The notes: a model not told the origin generated them from the sequence alone. Positions 1 through 7,047 are shown, counted from the first letter of the stretch. The stretch is DNA of 10,911 nt from an uncultured Collinsella sp. (GCA_902489855.1 CABUBS010000063.1:1-10911); one strand, 5' to 3'. Translations and numbers: made by a program.

Positions 1-302
1 CGCGGCTCATCCGGTCCGACCGGGCCGCGCGGCAAGGAGATATATTGCCAGACCGGAGGGGCCCCGTGGGCGGGAATCCAGCACTCCATATTTTGTTCAC
101 AAATGAATAGAACCCTCAGTTGCTTCACTGAGGCCGTATTCGAAGCAGCAGCTTCTGATATTGGCGATGACCAGCTGGTTTATAGGTGTTAAGGCATCGG
201 TCATCTCTGGAGCGCCACTTTACTCCAAAAGCATCAGCTATTTGTTTCCCGTCGGTAAAAGGCAGGTTTTGTTCGCCAAGCGTTCTTATATATAGAGAAG
301 TT
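1..302. other. Left-edge tract with no supported gene
   Basis: I see no convincing gene here. Two plus-strand frames are open through the left edge and stop near positions 98-111, so the tail of a gene lying outside the window is possible, but neither has a recognisable motif and both are too short to judge. Longer open frames on either strand overlap one another and show no ribosome binding site. The stretch turns from G+C-rich (first 80 bases) to A+T-richer. Confidence 0.4.
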
Positions 303-360
303 CGGGTTCGAACCCGTGGCGCGGCAACAAAAAAAGCGACCAACCGGAGTCGATCGCTTT
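303..360 (-). terminator. Orphan T-arm-like palindrome plus terminator hairpin
   Basis: Read on the minus strand, a hairpin (arms 333-339 and 354-360, AAAGCGA/TCGCTTT) is followed by seven T residues (complement of 329-335), the classic form of a Rho-independent terminator. The plus strand is also T-rich after the stem, so it may act both ways. Directly beyond lies a 14-bp palindrome, cgggttcgaacccg (303-316), that looks like a tRNA T arm, but no D arm, anticodon or acceptor partner can be found. The same layout recurs at 1538-1594 after tRNA-Lys. Here no tRNA precedes it, so it may be the remnant of a lost tRNA unit or may end the traX transcript from about 300 bases away. Confidence 0.6.
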
Positions 361-661
361 CTTTTCTATGCTGGAGCATCCAGAGGGCGCTTCCGAACTC
401 ATTTTCTCGCTGCCATTCATGCTTTCGAAGCACCGTTCGACCTCCGCGGCCTCATGTTTTGAAGATCTGCCGTGTTTATCACTGTTATTAATGAGTGTGT
501 GCAAGTGATCCTCATACAGATACGTGCGATTCGCCAGAGAACTGAGATGCATCTTTCTGCAGCCCTCGTTGCCTATCCTCGCATCTCTCAGGTCTTCCGG
601 AAACTCACAAGCAGTCTTAGGGCCAATTTGTTTCTGCTTTCAGAGACTTGTTTGAGAGTTA
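361..661. other. Gene-free tract downstream of traX
   Basis: This A+T-rich interval follows the traX stop codon. Open frames of 60-100 codons exist on both strands but overlap each other, run through the terminator hairpin or lack a plausible ribosome binding site and any family motif. I treat it as non-coding or decayed DNA. Confidence 0.4.
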
Positions 662-1459
662 TTAAAGACAGTTCAAAACAATAAGTGAGACACCATAAAG
701 CAGAGCAAGATGTGCCGGATAGAAAACGTAGAAGAAGTATTTCAGCTTCAGCCCTCGCTTGCCATTATAAAGATTGATAAGCAGCAACGAAACGACCGCG
801 GCAGCAACATCAGGATTAAATACATTAGCTGTAGCAAACTCAAATCCGCCGCCAACTATATGGCATGACGAAAGGAGCACTACGCATACTGCAGCAAAGA
901 ACATCTTGGCCTTGCTGTCGTGGAATAAATAGAATGCAGCCACAAGCAGAATGCCATACACGCCGCCATCTAGTTTAGTGTATTCAGCTGCCAGTGCTAT
1001 CAAAACAATCAGAGCAAATTCTGCGATGTGCCTCTTCCATTTTGAAAGACTTTGTATCTTTTCCAGAATAATCAAAAAGACCAAGGAAAGCAGGAGCTCA
1101 CACATAACATTTTGTTGCCGAAGGTCGAATAGTTGCCCGGTTTGAACGAAATCGTATATGGGCTCCGCAATGATTGCGAAGACAAGCATATTTCGCAGGT
1201 ACTTCTTTATGTCATGAGTATGCAAAAATCCCTCAACTATCAAAAAGCAAAATAAGGGAAATGCAATTCTGCCAAGAACATGAAGCACATCCGAAGCCTC
1301 GCTTAGAATCGCCCACTGCTCGTCTGATATCTGATTGTACGATGCGTGAGTCATGATTCCATTGGTCAGGACGATCCTGCTTACATGATCGAGAACCATC
1401 GAAATGGCCGCTATTATCTTTAATGTGCTGCCGCTAATTCCGTATCTATCTGTTTTCAT
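662..1459 (-). CDS. TraX family membrane protein
   Basis: A 265-residue polytopic membrane protein of the TraX family. The founding member, F-plasmid TraX, N-acetylates pilin; chromosomal homologues have no settled role, though they resemble integral-membrane acyltransferases. What I see: an N-terminal LKIIAAISMVLDH segment (residues 13-25), the RIAFPLFCFLIVEGF helix (64-78) followed by a THDIKKYL loop and an EPIYD motif (99-103), QNVMCEL (116-122), DGGVYGI (164-170), and a C-terminal KLKYFFYVFYPAHLALL segment (238-254). About seven or eight hydrophobic helices are likely. I chose the ATG at 1459, preceded by AAAGGA; the open frame extends 40 codons further upstream, but that part reads through tRNA-like repeat DNA. 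The gene is clearly richer in A+T than the metabolic genes to its right and lies beside tRNA-Lys, which suggests acquired DNA. Confidence 0.9.
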   Translation of the reverse strand: MKTDRYGISGSTLKIIAAISMVLDHVSRIVLTNGIMTHASYNQISDEQWAILSEASDVLHVLGRIAFPLFCFLIVEGFLHTHDIKKYLRNMLVFAIIAEPIYDFVQTGQLFDLRQQNVMCELLLSLVFLIILEKIQSLSKWKRHIAEFALIVLIALAAEYTKLDGGVYGILLVAAFYLFHDSKAKMFFAAVCVVLLSSCHIVGGGFEFATANVFNPDVAAAVVSLLLINLYNGKRGLKLKYFFYVFYPAHLALLYGVSLIVLNCL

Positions 1460-1474
1460 TTTGTTTTCCTTTCG

Positions 1475-1496
1475 TTGGGTGGGCCGTCGGGGGTTC
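1475..1496 (-). repeat. Partial copy of the tRNA-Lys 3' end
   Basis: These 22 bases match 1605-1626, the tRNA-Lys acceptor 3' strand with part of its T arm and the bases just past the gene, at 21 of 22 positions (g1489 against a1619). The copy has the same orientation as the gene, lies 130 bp downstream of it, and ends about 15 bp upstream of the traX start codon. It looks like an attachment-site-type duplication. The rest of the tRNA is absent, so it cannot be a functional tRNA. Confidence 0.75.
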
Positions 1497-1498
1497 AG

Positions 1499-1534
1499 CC
1501 TGCTCCGCAGGCGGCCGCTGCGGCGCTCCGCGCC
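1499..1534. repeat. Cluster of short GCTCCGC-core hairpins
   Basis: Two perfect small hairpins lie close together: cctgctccgcagg (1499-1511) and ggcgctccgcgcc (1522-1534), with a further ccgctgcgg palindrome between them. Both have the core GCTCCGC flanked by complementary bases. Hairpins of the same design with GCTTCGC occur at 10185-10199, 10316-10330 and 10407-10425, always next to tRNA-derived sequence. Function unknown. Confidence 0.6.
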
Positions 1535-1537
1535 CCG

Positions 1538-1553
1538 ACGGGTTCGAACCCGT
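1538..1553. repeat. T-arm-like palindrome next to the tRNA-Lys terminator
   Basis: The perfect 16-bp palindrome ACGGGTTCGAACCCGT resembles a tRNA T stem and loop. It is followed by tgcaccggcaaca, close to the bases after the palindrome at 303-316 (cggcaac plus an A run in both). I can find no matching acceptor, D arm or anticodon, so it is not a tRNA gene. Confidence 0.6.
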
Positions 1554-1564
1554 GCACCGGCAAC

Positions 1565-1594
1565 AAAAAAGACGGCCAACCGAAGTTGACCGTC
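1565..1594 (-). terminator. Rho-independent terminator of tRNA-Lys
   Basis: On the minus strand a 10-bp stem with one mismatch (1585-1594 with 1571-1580) and the stable tetraloop TTCG is followed at once by six T residues (complement of 1565-1570). It begins about 16 bases after the tRNA-Lys 3' end and should end that transcript, separating it from traX. Confidence 0.88.
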
Positions 1595-1609
1595 TCAACA
1601 ATCTTTGGG

Positions 1610-1682
1610 TGGGCCGTCAGGGGTTCGAACCCTGGACCTTGGGATTAAAAGTCCCCTGCTCTGCCAGCTGAGCTAACGGCCC
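1610..1682 (-). tRNA. tRNA-Lys (anticodon TTT)
   Basis: The minus strand folds as a standard cloverleaf: acceptor GGGCCGT/ACGGCCC, D arm GCTC...GAGC, anticodon loop CTTTTAA giving anticodon TTT, T arm CAGGG-TTCGAAC-CCCTG, and discriminator A. Lysine is the amino acid for AAA/AAG codons. The outermost anticodon-stem pair appears to be a G-A mismatch. The following bases are CCC, so the terminal CCA is not fully encoded and would be added or repaired enzymatically. It has a promoter overlapping the end of the aminopeptidase gene and a strong terminator, and its 3' end is partly duplicated at 1475-1496. Confidence 0.97.
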
Positions 1683-1691
1683 GCGGGTGGC

Positions 1692-1720
1692 ATTGTACCA
1701 CGGTCTGGGACTATTCCCAA
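1692..1720 (-). promoter_or_regulatory. Predicted promoter of tRNA-Lys
   Basis: A -35 element TTGGGA (1720-1715) and a -10 element TACAAT (1697-1692) are separated by 17 bp, matching the sigma-70 consensus at 4 of 6 and 5 of 6 positions. Transcription should start near 1685, only a few bases before the tRNA 5' end at 1682. The -35 element overlaps the last codons of the aminopeptidase gene. Confidence 0.65.
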
Positions 1721-2991
1721 CTCCATTGGCCGTTCTGGAAAATCACAACTTCACGTCCATCAGGCGTAATGCCCGTAATATCGATGTCGTCCGTGCCGAT
1801 CATAAAATCGACGTGCGTGCTCGAGACGTTAACACCATGCTCCAGGAGCTCCTCCTTGGACATGTCGTACCCACCCTCGATGCATTCGGGGAAACCGACA
1901 CCTAGCGCGAGATGGCAGCTAGCGTTCTCGTCATAGAGCGTATCGTAGAACAGAACACCACTTTCGCGGATCGGCGTGTTCTTGGAAATGAGCGCGACCT
2001 CTCCCAGGTGAGCAGCGCCCTCGTCAGTATCGATGATACTTGCGAGCGTTGCCTTGCCCACGCGGGCGTCGTAGTCCACCACGCGGCCGCCCTCGAACTT
2101 AATCCAAAAATCGTCGACTTTATTGCCGTGGTGGATGAGCGGCATGGCCGAGTACACGATACCGTCGGCGCGCATGCGATCGGGCGAAGTGAAGACTTCC
2201 TCGGTGGGAATGTTGGGGAAGAAGGGGTGCCCATCGGGCGTCTTGCCCTTGCCGCCGGCCCACTCGTGACCCTTCGTCATGCCAATCGTCAGATCGGTTC
2301 CATTTGCCGCGGTGTAATGCAGGCAGTCGAAACGATTGCCGTTCAGGAAACGCAGGTTCTTTTCGAATGCGGCGTCATGGAGCTCCCAGTCGCTCTCTGG
2401 GTCCTGGCCATCGGCGCGAGCGGTGTGCAGAATCGCATTCCACAGCTTATAGATTGCAACCTCATCGGCGTCTCCCGGGAACACCTCGCGCGCCCAAGCC
2501 ACGACCGGAGCGCCGGCGATGCACCACGGATTGATGTTGTAATCCAGTCCACGGCGGAAAACTTTGCACTGCGTGTTCTTTGCCTTAGAAGCTGCAGCGG
2601 GCTTAGCGGGATCGATGCCCTTAAGGGCGGCGGGGTCCGCACCCTCGATATAGATAAAGCAGGCACCGTCCTGGGCCAGGGAATCCAGCTGCAGGCGCTT
2701 CCACTCGGGCGTCTGCTCAAAATAGCTTTTCTCGACATGCTCGTACGTGAGCCTCGTCACGGCATCATCGGCCCAGATGACCGTCACGTGGCCGGCGCCG
2801 GCAGCATAGGCCTCCGCGACCACCACGCGCGCAAACGGCACGCACTCAACCGGAGACTGAACGACGACTTCCTGGCCGGGCTTAACGTTTACGCCCTTGC
2901 GGACAACCAGGCGCGCATAGTTTTTAATCTTGGGCTCCAGGGACTTCATACCCTCCAGGGCCTCTTCGACCGTCAGGGCAGCTCGAATCAT
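1711..2991 (-). CDS. Aminopeptidase, M29 (AmpS/AmpT-like) family
   Basis: A cytosolic metal-dependent exopeptidase that removes N-terminal residues from peptides, 426 residues from the chosen start, in the usual M29 size range. The N-terminal part has NYARLVVRKGVNVKPGQEV, typical of the family. The C-terminal half carries the expected metal and catalytic positions: NIPTEEVFTSPD (two adjacent Glu), HLGEVALI (Glu), YDENASCHLALGVG (His) and STHVDFMIG (His and Asp). An ATG four codons earlier (3003) keeps the frame, but I prefer 2991 because GGAG lies six bases before it, whereas nothing similar precedes 3003. The gene follows the terminator of the purC unit, so it probably has its own promoter, which I could not define. 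The substrate range cannot be told from the sequence. Confidence 0.95.
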   Translation of the reverse strand: MIRAALTVEEALEGMKSLEPKIKNYARLVVRKGVNVKPGQEVVVQSPVECVPFARVVVAEAYAAGAGHVTVIWADDAVTRLTYEHVEKSYFEQTPEWKRLQLDSLAQDGACFIYIEGADPAALKGIDPAKPAAASKAKNTQCKVFRRGLDYNINPWCIAGAPVVAWAREVFPGDADEVAIYKLWNAILHTARADGQDPESDWELHDAAFEKNLRFLNGNRFDCLHYTAANGTDLTIGMTKGHEWAGGKGKTPDGHPFFPNIPTEEVFTSPDRMRADGIVYSAMPLIHHGNKVDDFWIKFEGGRVVDYDARVGKATLASIIDTDEGAAHLGEVALISKNTPIRESGVLFYDTLYDENASCHLALGVGFPECIEGGYDMSKEELLEHGVNVSSTHVDFMIGTDDIDITGITPDGREVVIFQNGQWSWE

Positions 2992-3018
2992 GTGCCACTC
3001 CATCTATCTATAGAACAG

Positions 3019-3050
3019 TAAAAAGGCGCGCCGCAAAAACGACGCGCCTT
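3019..3050 (-). terminator. Terminator of the purC-membrane protein unit
   Basis: On the minus strand the arms AAGGCGCG and CGCGCCTT (3050-3043 with 3030-3023), extended inside by a further two pairs, close a loop containing TTTTT and are followed by TTTTTAC. It lies 30 bases after the stop codon of the small membrane protein gene and before the aminopeptidase gene, so it marks the end of the upstream transcript. Confidence 0.88.
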
Positions 3051-3080
3051 ATATCTTAGCGATAAGTATGTATGCAAACG

Positions 3081-3656
3081 CTACTTCTTCTTGGAGTCCT
3101 TCTTGTCCTCCTCGGCAGCTGCGCGCTCGATAAGAGCGTTGAGCTTGTTCTCGGACATGCCCTCGGCCTGCGCGCGGTACATGTTGCGCAAGGGACGAAT
3201 ACGAGCGAAGTCGTAGATAAAGTCACCTAGGATGATGACATAGGACAAAACGATGCCGACCATCTGGACAGGGCTGGACACCATGCCAGCGGGAGCGAAG
3301 TACAGCGAGGCCCAAATTGCCACGACGAGCACCATGCCAATGGCGAGCACAATCCACCAGATGCGACGGCGCTTGGTGTAGTCCTCGTCCTGCTTGAGGA
3401 GGATATTCGACACCGTATAGATGCGGTCCTCCTTGGCGCGCTGCTTAGCCTTGCGGGCGCGCTTCTCCTCTTTAGAGAGGCCCTCGAGGTTCTCGCCCTT
3501 CTCGAGCTCTTTGCGGCGTGCCTTAGACGAAGCCGGCACGACGCGAACGGAGCTCGCTGCTTGGCGGGCGGGCTTAGCAGATGCGGCAGACTTGCGCGCA
3601 ACCCCGGTAACTTCGTGGGATTGCGTGCGCTTGTTCGTGGCGCTACGGGTACTCAC
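3081..3656 (-). CDS. Small membrane protein with two predicted helices, unknown function
   Basis: A 191-residue protein that I cannot assign to a family with a known function. Residues 1-98 are polar and strongly basic (many Lys, Arg and Ala, with EKRARKAKQRAKEDR near 64-78), followed by two hydrophobic segments at about 99-121 and 129-150, then a charged tail ending in DKKDSKKK. This predicts a membrane hairpin with both ends in the cytoplasm. The start is GTG at 3656, directly after the purC stop codon (TAAGTG), with AAGGAG inside the last purC codons nine bases upstream, so its translation is probably coupled to purC. It is the last gene before a strong terminator. The placement may reflect shared expression more than a role in purine synthesis. 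Confidence 0.9.
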   Translation of the reverse strand: MSTRSATNKRTQSHEVTGVARKSAASAKPARQAASSVRVVPASSKARRKELEKGENLEGLSKEEKRARKAKQRAKEDRIYTVSNILLKQDEDYTKRRRIWWIVLAIGMVLVVAIWASLYFAPAGMVSSPVQMVGIVLSYVIILGDFIYDFARIRPLRNMYRAQAEGMSENKLNALIERAAAEEDKKDSKKK

Positions 3657-4544
3657 TTATGCGTTCTCCTTCATGCTTGTGAACTGGGAGCCCGTGATGA
3701 TCTGGAAGGCCTCGCGATAGCGCTCGGACGTGCCATCGATGACCTCGGCGGGCAGGTGCGGGGTCTCCCCCGTCATATCCCAGTTGGCCTTGAGCCAATT
3801 GCGGACGAATTGCTTGTCGTAGCTAGGCTGGATCTTGCCCTCCTCGTAGCTGGCAGCAGGCCAGAAACGGCTGGAGTCGGGCGTGAGGCACTCGTCGATC
3901 AGCGTGACCTTGCCATCGATGACACCAAACTCGAACTTGGTGTCGGCAATGATGATGCCACGGGTCGCGGCGTACTCGGCAGCGGCCTTGTAGATCTTGA
4001 GGGAAAGGTCACGAATCTGCGTGGCGATGTCCTCGCCCACGATCTCGCAGCAACGCTCGAACGAGATGTTCTCGTCGTGGTCACCGATCTCGGCCTTCGT
4101 GGACGGCGTGAACAACGGCTCGGGAAGCTTGGAAGCCTCGGTCAGGCCCTCAGGCAGCTGGATGCCGCAGACGGTGCCGTTCTCGTCGTAGGTCTTCTTG
4201 CCCGAACCGGTCAGATAGCCGCGGACGATGCACTCGATAGGAATCGTCTGGGCCTTCTTAACCAGCATGGCGCGGCCAGCGAGGTAGTCACGATACTCAG
4301 CAAACTCCTCGGGGAAATCCGCCGGGTCGATGGAAACGAGATGGTTGGGGACGATGTCGGCAAACTTATCGAACCAGAATGCCGAGATGCGGTTGAGCAC
4401 CTCTCCCTTAAACGGAATCTCGTCGGGAAGAATGAAGTCGAACGCAGAAATGCGGTCGGTGGCGACCATCAGCAGGTTTTCACCGGCATCGTAAATATCA
4501 CGAACCTTGCCACGGGAATCCGGACGACGCTCCATCGTTGTCAC
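3657..4544 (-). CDS. purC: Phosphoribosylaminoimidazole-succinocarboxamide synthase (SAICAR synthetase)
   Basis: PurC joins CAIR and aspartate, using ATP, to form SAICAR in de novo purine synthesis; it is cytosolic. At 295 residues it is the longer, yeast Ade1-like form. Visible motifs: SRGKVRDIYD (10-19) and ATDRISAFD (28-36) in the nucleotide-binding N-terminal part, IPFKGEVLN, PIECIVRGYLTGSG (102-115), STKAEIGDHDENIS (148-161), IADTKFEFG (199-207) and DECLTPDSSRFW (217-228), all family hallmarks. I start it at GTG 4544 because AAGGAG ends eight bases before it; the GTG at 4553 overlaps that ribosome binding site, and an ATG at 4535 is a weaker third choice. It lies 109 bp after the kinase gene and abuts the downstream membrane protein gene. 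PurB, which acts on its product, is encoded about 4 kb upstream on the same strand. Confidence 0.97.
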   Translation of the reverse strand: MTTMERRPDSRGKVRDIYDAGENLLMVATDRISAFDFILPDEIPFKGEVLNRISAFWFDKFADIVPNHLVSIDPADFPEEFAEYRDYLAGRAMLVKKAQTIPIECIVRGYLTGSGKKTYDENGTVCGIQLPEGLTEASKLPEPLFTPSTKAEIGDHDENISFERCCEIVGEDIATQIRDLSLKIYKAAAEYAATRGIIIADTKFEFGVIDGKVTLIDECLTPDSSRFWPAASYEEGKIQPSYDKQFVRNWLKANWDMTGETPHLPAEVIDGTSERYREAFQIITGSQFTSMKENA

Positions 4545-4575
4545 GTGAGTCACTCCTTACCTAAATACGACAGAA

Positions 4576-4595
4576 ATGCGGGTTCTTTCCCGCAT
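4576..4595 (-). terminator. Hairpin between the kinase gene and purC
   Basis: A perfect 7-bp stem, ATGCGGG/CCCGCAT, with a six-base loop is followed on the minus strand by TTCTGT. It could be a weak terminator for the kinase transcript or a leader hairpin upstream of purC. The T tract is poor, so the assignment is tentative. Confidence 0.45.
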
Positions 4596-4653
4596 GTTTT
4601 CGCAAACTCGGAGCGGCAGGGACGCGGCCCCTCCTTCACCGAATAGCGAAAAG

Positions 4654-6219
4654 CTAGTGCTCCATTGTAGTAGATGCCGCGTCCGCCGTGTGCTCGCGGG
4701 GCAGATGAATTGTAAAAGTCGTACCCTTTCCAAGCTCCGACTCCACGGATATGTAGCCATGGTGACGCTCGACGATCTGCTTGGTCACGGCGAGGCCAAC
4801 GCCCAGGCCGCCAGCTTCGCGGGCGCGGCTGGCATCGGCGCGCCAAAACCGCCCGAAGATGCGCGACAGATCGTCCTTGGCAATACCGATGCCAGTATCA
4901 GAAACGGCAATGCTGACGTGCTTGCGGTCACTGAGCACCGACACCACGACCCAACCGCCCTCGGGGGTGTAGCGCATGGCGTTGCTCATGAGGTTGATAA
5001 CACATTGCGTGATCATGTCGGGATCGGCCTCGACGACATCGTCGTGACCCTGGGTCTCGTCCGCAAAACGCAGGCGCAGATCGCGGTCGACGAACAGGCG
5101 CTCCTGGGCATTGACGATGGAACGCACGAAAGGAACCATGTCCACCGGCTCAAGGTTGAGCGGCGCCGTGCTGTTTTCCATGCGCGACAGGTCGAGCATC
5201 TGCTGCACCAGGCGAGCCAGGCGACGCGTCTCGGAAGCAACGGTCTCCAAGTGCTCATCGTCGGTGGGATACACGCCATCCTGCATGGCCTCGACCGTTG
5301 CGAGCATGGCCATAAGCGGCGTGCGAAGCTCGTGTGCAACGTCTGAGGTCAGGCGCTTCTCGTGTTTCATATCTTTCTCGAGTGAGGTGGCCATCTCGTC
5401 GAAAGTCTCTCCCAGCTGATCGATCTCGTCATCACCGCGCAGTCCCGTGCGAGCCGACAGGTCGCCGTCACGGATTTGCTTTGCGGTACTGGTGATGCGA
5501 TGAATCGGCTTGGTGAGCATGCGCGACACGAGCGATCCGATAACGACCGAAATGCAGATTGCAACAACCGCGGCGAGGGCCATGGCGTTAAAGGTCTTCT
5601 CCCTAAACGCAGAGTCCGCCTTGGTGAGCAGAGCGTCGGAGCCGATGGCCCACAGCTTTACCTGTCCGACATGCTCGCCGGAAGACGTTACAATCTCGAC
5701 GTTAGCAACGCTATCGGAGTCGGTTGGAGCAGACGAGACCGGGCTATGCGATGCCCTCTTGCCGCCCGTGTCGTCGGTCGTAGCCTGGTTTTCGCGTACA
5801 TCGGCGGTAGCGCTTGCCGAGGGCCAGGAATCGTCATAAACGATTACGCCCTTTTTATTGACGACCTGCATGCCCAGATCGTCGGAAACCAAACTCGACG
5901 TTGCGACCGTGCGCAGTTCTCCCGCGGTCCAAGAGCCGTTTTCCTCATATGAGGTCGCCAACTTCTCGGCAGCGGAATTTGCGATTTCGACGATATTGGA
6001 GCGTGTGTAATCCGAAAAGACCGTGCCCCACACAACAGAGACAACGCCCACCAGCACCAATACTGTCATGAGCGATGTCAGGGCAAAAGCAAGTGCCATG
6101 CGCGAGGGATAGCTCATCGTTGGCCGTGAATCGGAACGAGGCGTGTTCCAACTAGCCTTGGAACCCGCCTCGCTCTCCTGCTTGTGCTTTTGTCCGATTT
6201 CAAAGCGCGCAGGTGTCAT
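4654..6219 (-). CDS. Membrane sensor histidine kinase (two-component system)
   Basis: A 521-residue sensor kinase that autophosphorylates on His and passes the phosphate to the response regulator encoded just upstream. Order of parts: a polar cytoplasmic head (1-40), membrane helix at about 41-65, an extracytoplasmic sensor region (about 66-210) with a Ser/Thr/Asp-rich stretch near 131-172, second helix at about 211-232, HAMP domain (about 233-285), HisKA with H box DVAHELRTP (phospho-acceptor His296), N box NLMSNAMRYT (409-418), G1 DTGIGIAKDD (441-450), F box IFGRFWR and G2 GGLGVGLAV (470-478). All catalytic boxes are intact. The ATG at 6219 lies 11 bases after the regulator stop codon, with AGGG nine bases upstream. 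The sensed signal is unknown: the periplasmic-side region matches no fold I recognise. Confidence 0.95.
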   Translation of the reverse strand: MTPARFEIGQKHKQESEAGSKASWNTPRSDSRPTMSYPSRMALAFALTSLMTVLVLVGVVSVVWGTVFSDYTRSNIVEIANSAAEKLATSYEENGSWTAGELRTVATSSLVSDDLGMQVVNKKGVIVYDDSWPSASATADVRENQATTDDTGGKRASHSPVSSAPTDSDSVANVEIVTSSGEHVGQVKLWAIGSDALLTKADSAFREKTFNAMALAAVVAICISVVIGSLVSRMLTKPIHRITSTAKQIRDGDLSARTGLRGDDEIDQLGETFDEMATSLEKDMKHEKRLTSDVAHELRTPLMAMLATVEAMQDGVYPTDDEHLETVASETRRLARLVQQMLDLSRMENSTAPLNLEPVDMVPFVRSIVNAQERLFVDRDLRLRFADETQGHDDVVEADPDMITQCVINLMSNAMRYTPEGGWVVVSVLSDRKHVSIAVSDTGIGIAKDDLSRIFGRFWRADASRAREAGGLGVGLAVTKQIVERHHGYISVESELGKGTTFTIHLPREHTADAASTTMEH

Positions 6220-6230
6220 ATGTGATTTCC

Positions 6231-6953
6231 CTATTTCTCGTCCGACTTATCGGTCTTGGCCGGAGCCTCGAAGCGATAGCCAACACCATGGACGGTGTAG
6301 AGCCACTTGGGCTTCTTGGGATCATCGCCCAGCTTGGCGCGAAGGTTCTTCACGTGGCTGTCGATGGTGCGCTCGTAACCCTCAAAGTCATACCCGAGCA
6401 CTTTCTCGACCAGCTCCATGCGGTTATACACACGGCCGGGATGACGGGCAAGCGTGGTGAGCAGCTTGAACTCGGAAGCCGTCAGATCGACTTCCTTGCC
6501 CTCGACCAAGATCTTGTGGCCCGAAATATCGATGACCAGATCGCCGAAGTCGAGCACCTCGACGGCGGGCTCGTCGGCCTGATGGGCACGGCGGAACAGA
6601 GCGCGAACGCGGGCGACGAGCTCGCGCGGCGAGAACGGCTTAATCAGATAGTCGTCGGCGCCGAGCTCAAGACCGATAATACGGTCCTCGATCTCGCCCT
6701 TAGCCGTCAGCATGATGATGGGGACATCCGAGGTATCACGAATGGTGCGGCAAACGCGCTCACCAGGGATCTTGGGGAGCATAAGGTCGAGCACGACCAG
6801 GTCGAACTGATGCTTCTCGAACTCCTCGATAGCGGACTGGCCGTCGCCGACGCCCACAACCCAGTAGCCTTCGCGCTCGAGATAGGCAGCGACGGCGTCA
6901 CGGATTGCCTTCTCATCCTCGACCAGCAGAATCTTTTTTGCATCTGAAGCCAT
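6231..6953 (-). CDS. OmpR/PhoB-family response regulator
   Basis: A 240-residue DNA-binding response regulator. The receiver domain has the acidic pair Glu12-Asp13, phospho-acceptor Asp56 in VVLDLMLP, Thr83 in MLTAK and Lys105 in LIKPFSP. The C-terminal winged-helix domain (about 133-230) shows LTASEFKLLTTLARHPGRV, RTIDSHVKNLRAKL and the closing VHGVGYRFE, all typical of the OmpR/PhoB subfamily. I use the ATG at 6953, which has a G-rich AGGGGGG seven bases upstream; a TTG at 6974 in frame is less likely. It forms an operon with the kinase gene (11-base gap) and is almost certainly its partner. The target genes cannot be told from this window; the neighbouring purine and lipoprotein genes are only positional candidates. 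Confidence 0.96.
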   Translation of the reverse strand: MASDAKKILLVEDEKAIRDAVAAYLEREGYWVVGVGDGQSAIEEFEKHQFDLVVLDLMLPKIPGERVCRTIRDTSDVPIIMLTAKGEIEDRIIGLELGADDYLIKPFSPRELVARVRALFRRAHQADEPAVEVLDFGDLVIDISGHKILVEGKEVDLTASEFKLLTTLARHPGRVYNRMELVEKVLGYDFEGYERTIDSHVKNLRAKLGDDPKKPKWLYTVHGVGYRFEAPAKTDKSDEK

Positions 6954-7008
6954 AACACGGCCCCCCTGTCTCAATTAGCTAAGAACAAGCCCATTTTAAC
7001 GCACCTGA

Positions 7009-7047
7009 GCCCGCCGGATGCCGCTATGACGCGGCAGCTCGGCGGGC
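7009..7047 (-). terminator. Large G+C-rich hairpin between lipoprotein and regulator genes
   Basis: An 8-bp outer stem GCCCGCCG/CGGCGGGC (7009-7016 with 7040-7047) encloses a second stem TGCCGC/GCGGCA (7019-7024 with 7031-7036). It lies 60 bases past the lipoprotein stop and 56 bases before the regulator start. There is no T run directly after it on either strand, so it may be a T-poor terminator or an mRNA-protecting hairpin. Confidence 0.45.

Noticed and set aside
303..330. Possible tRNA gene on the plus strand
   Set aside because: Only the T arm can be seen; no acceptor partner, D arm or anticodon stem fits upstream.
286..552. Minus-strand open frame of 88 codons left of traX
   Set aside because: It runs through the terminator hairpin and the T-arm-like palindrome, so it is unlikely to be translated; it may contain a decayed gene but nothing recognisable remains.
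1460..1579. Longer N terminus for the TraX protein (40 extra codons)
   Set aside because: The extension is translated from the tRNA-Lys terminator and tRNA-like repeats and is Arg-rich without family similarity; the ATG at 1459 has a good ribosome binding site.
1912..3021. Long plus-strand open frame opposite the aminopeptidase gene
   Set aside because: It is the antisense shadow of a well-supported gene in G+C-rich DNA and has no family motifs.
3561..4646. Long plus-strand open frame opposite purC
   Set aside because: Antisense shadow; purC on the minus strand carries all expected catalytic motifs.
6954..6974. TTG start seven codons upstream for the response regulator
   Set aside because: The ATG at 6953 has a well-placed G-rich ribosome binding site and gives the usual family N terminus.
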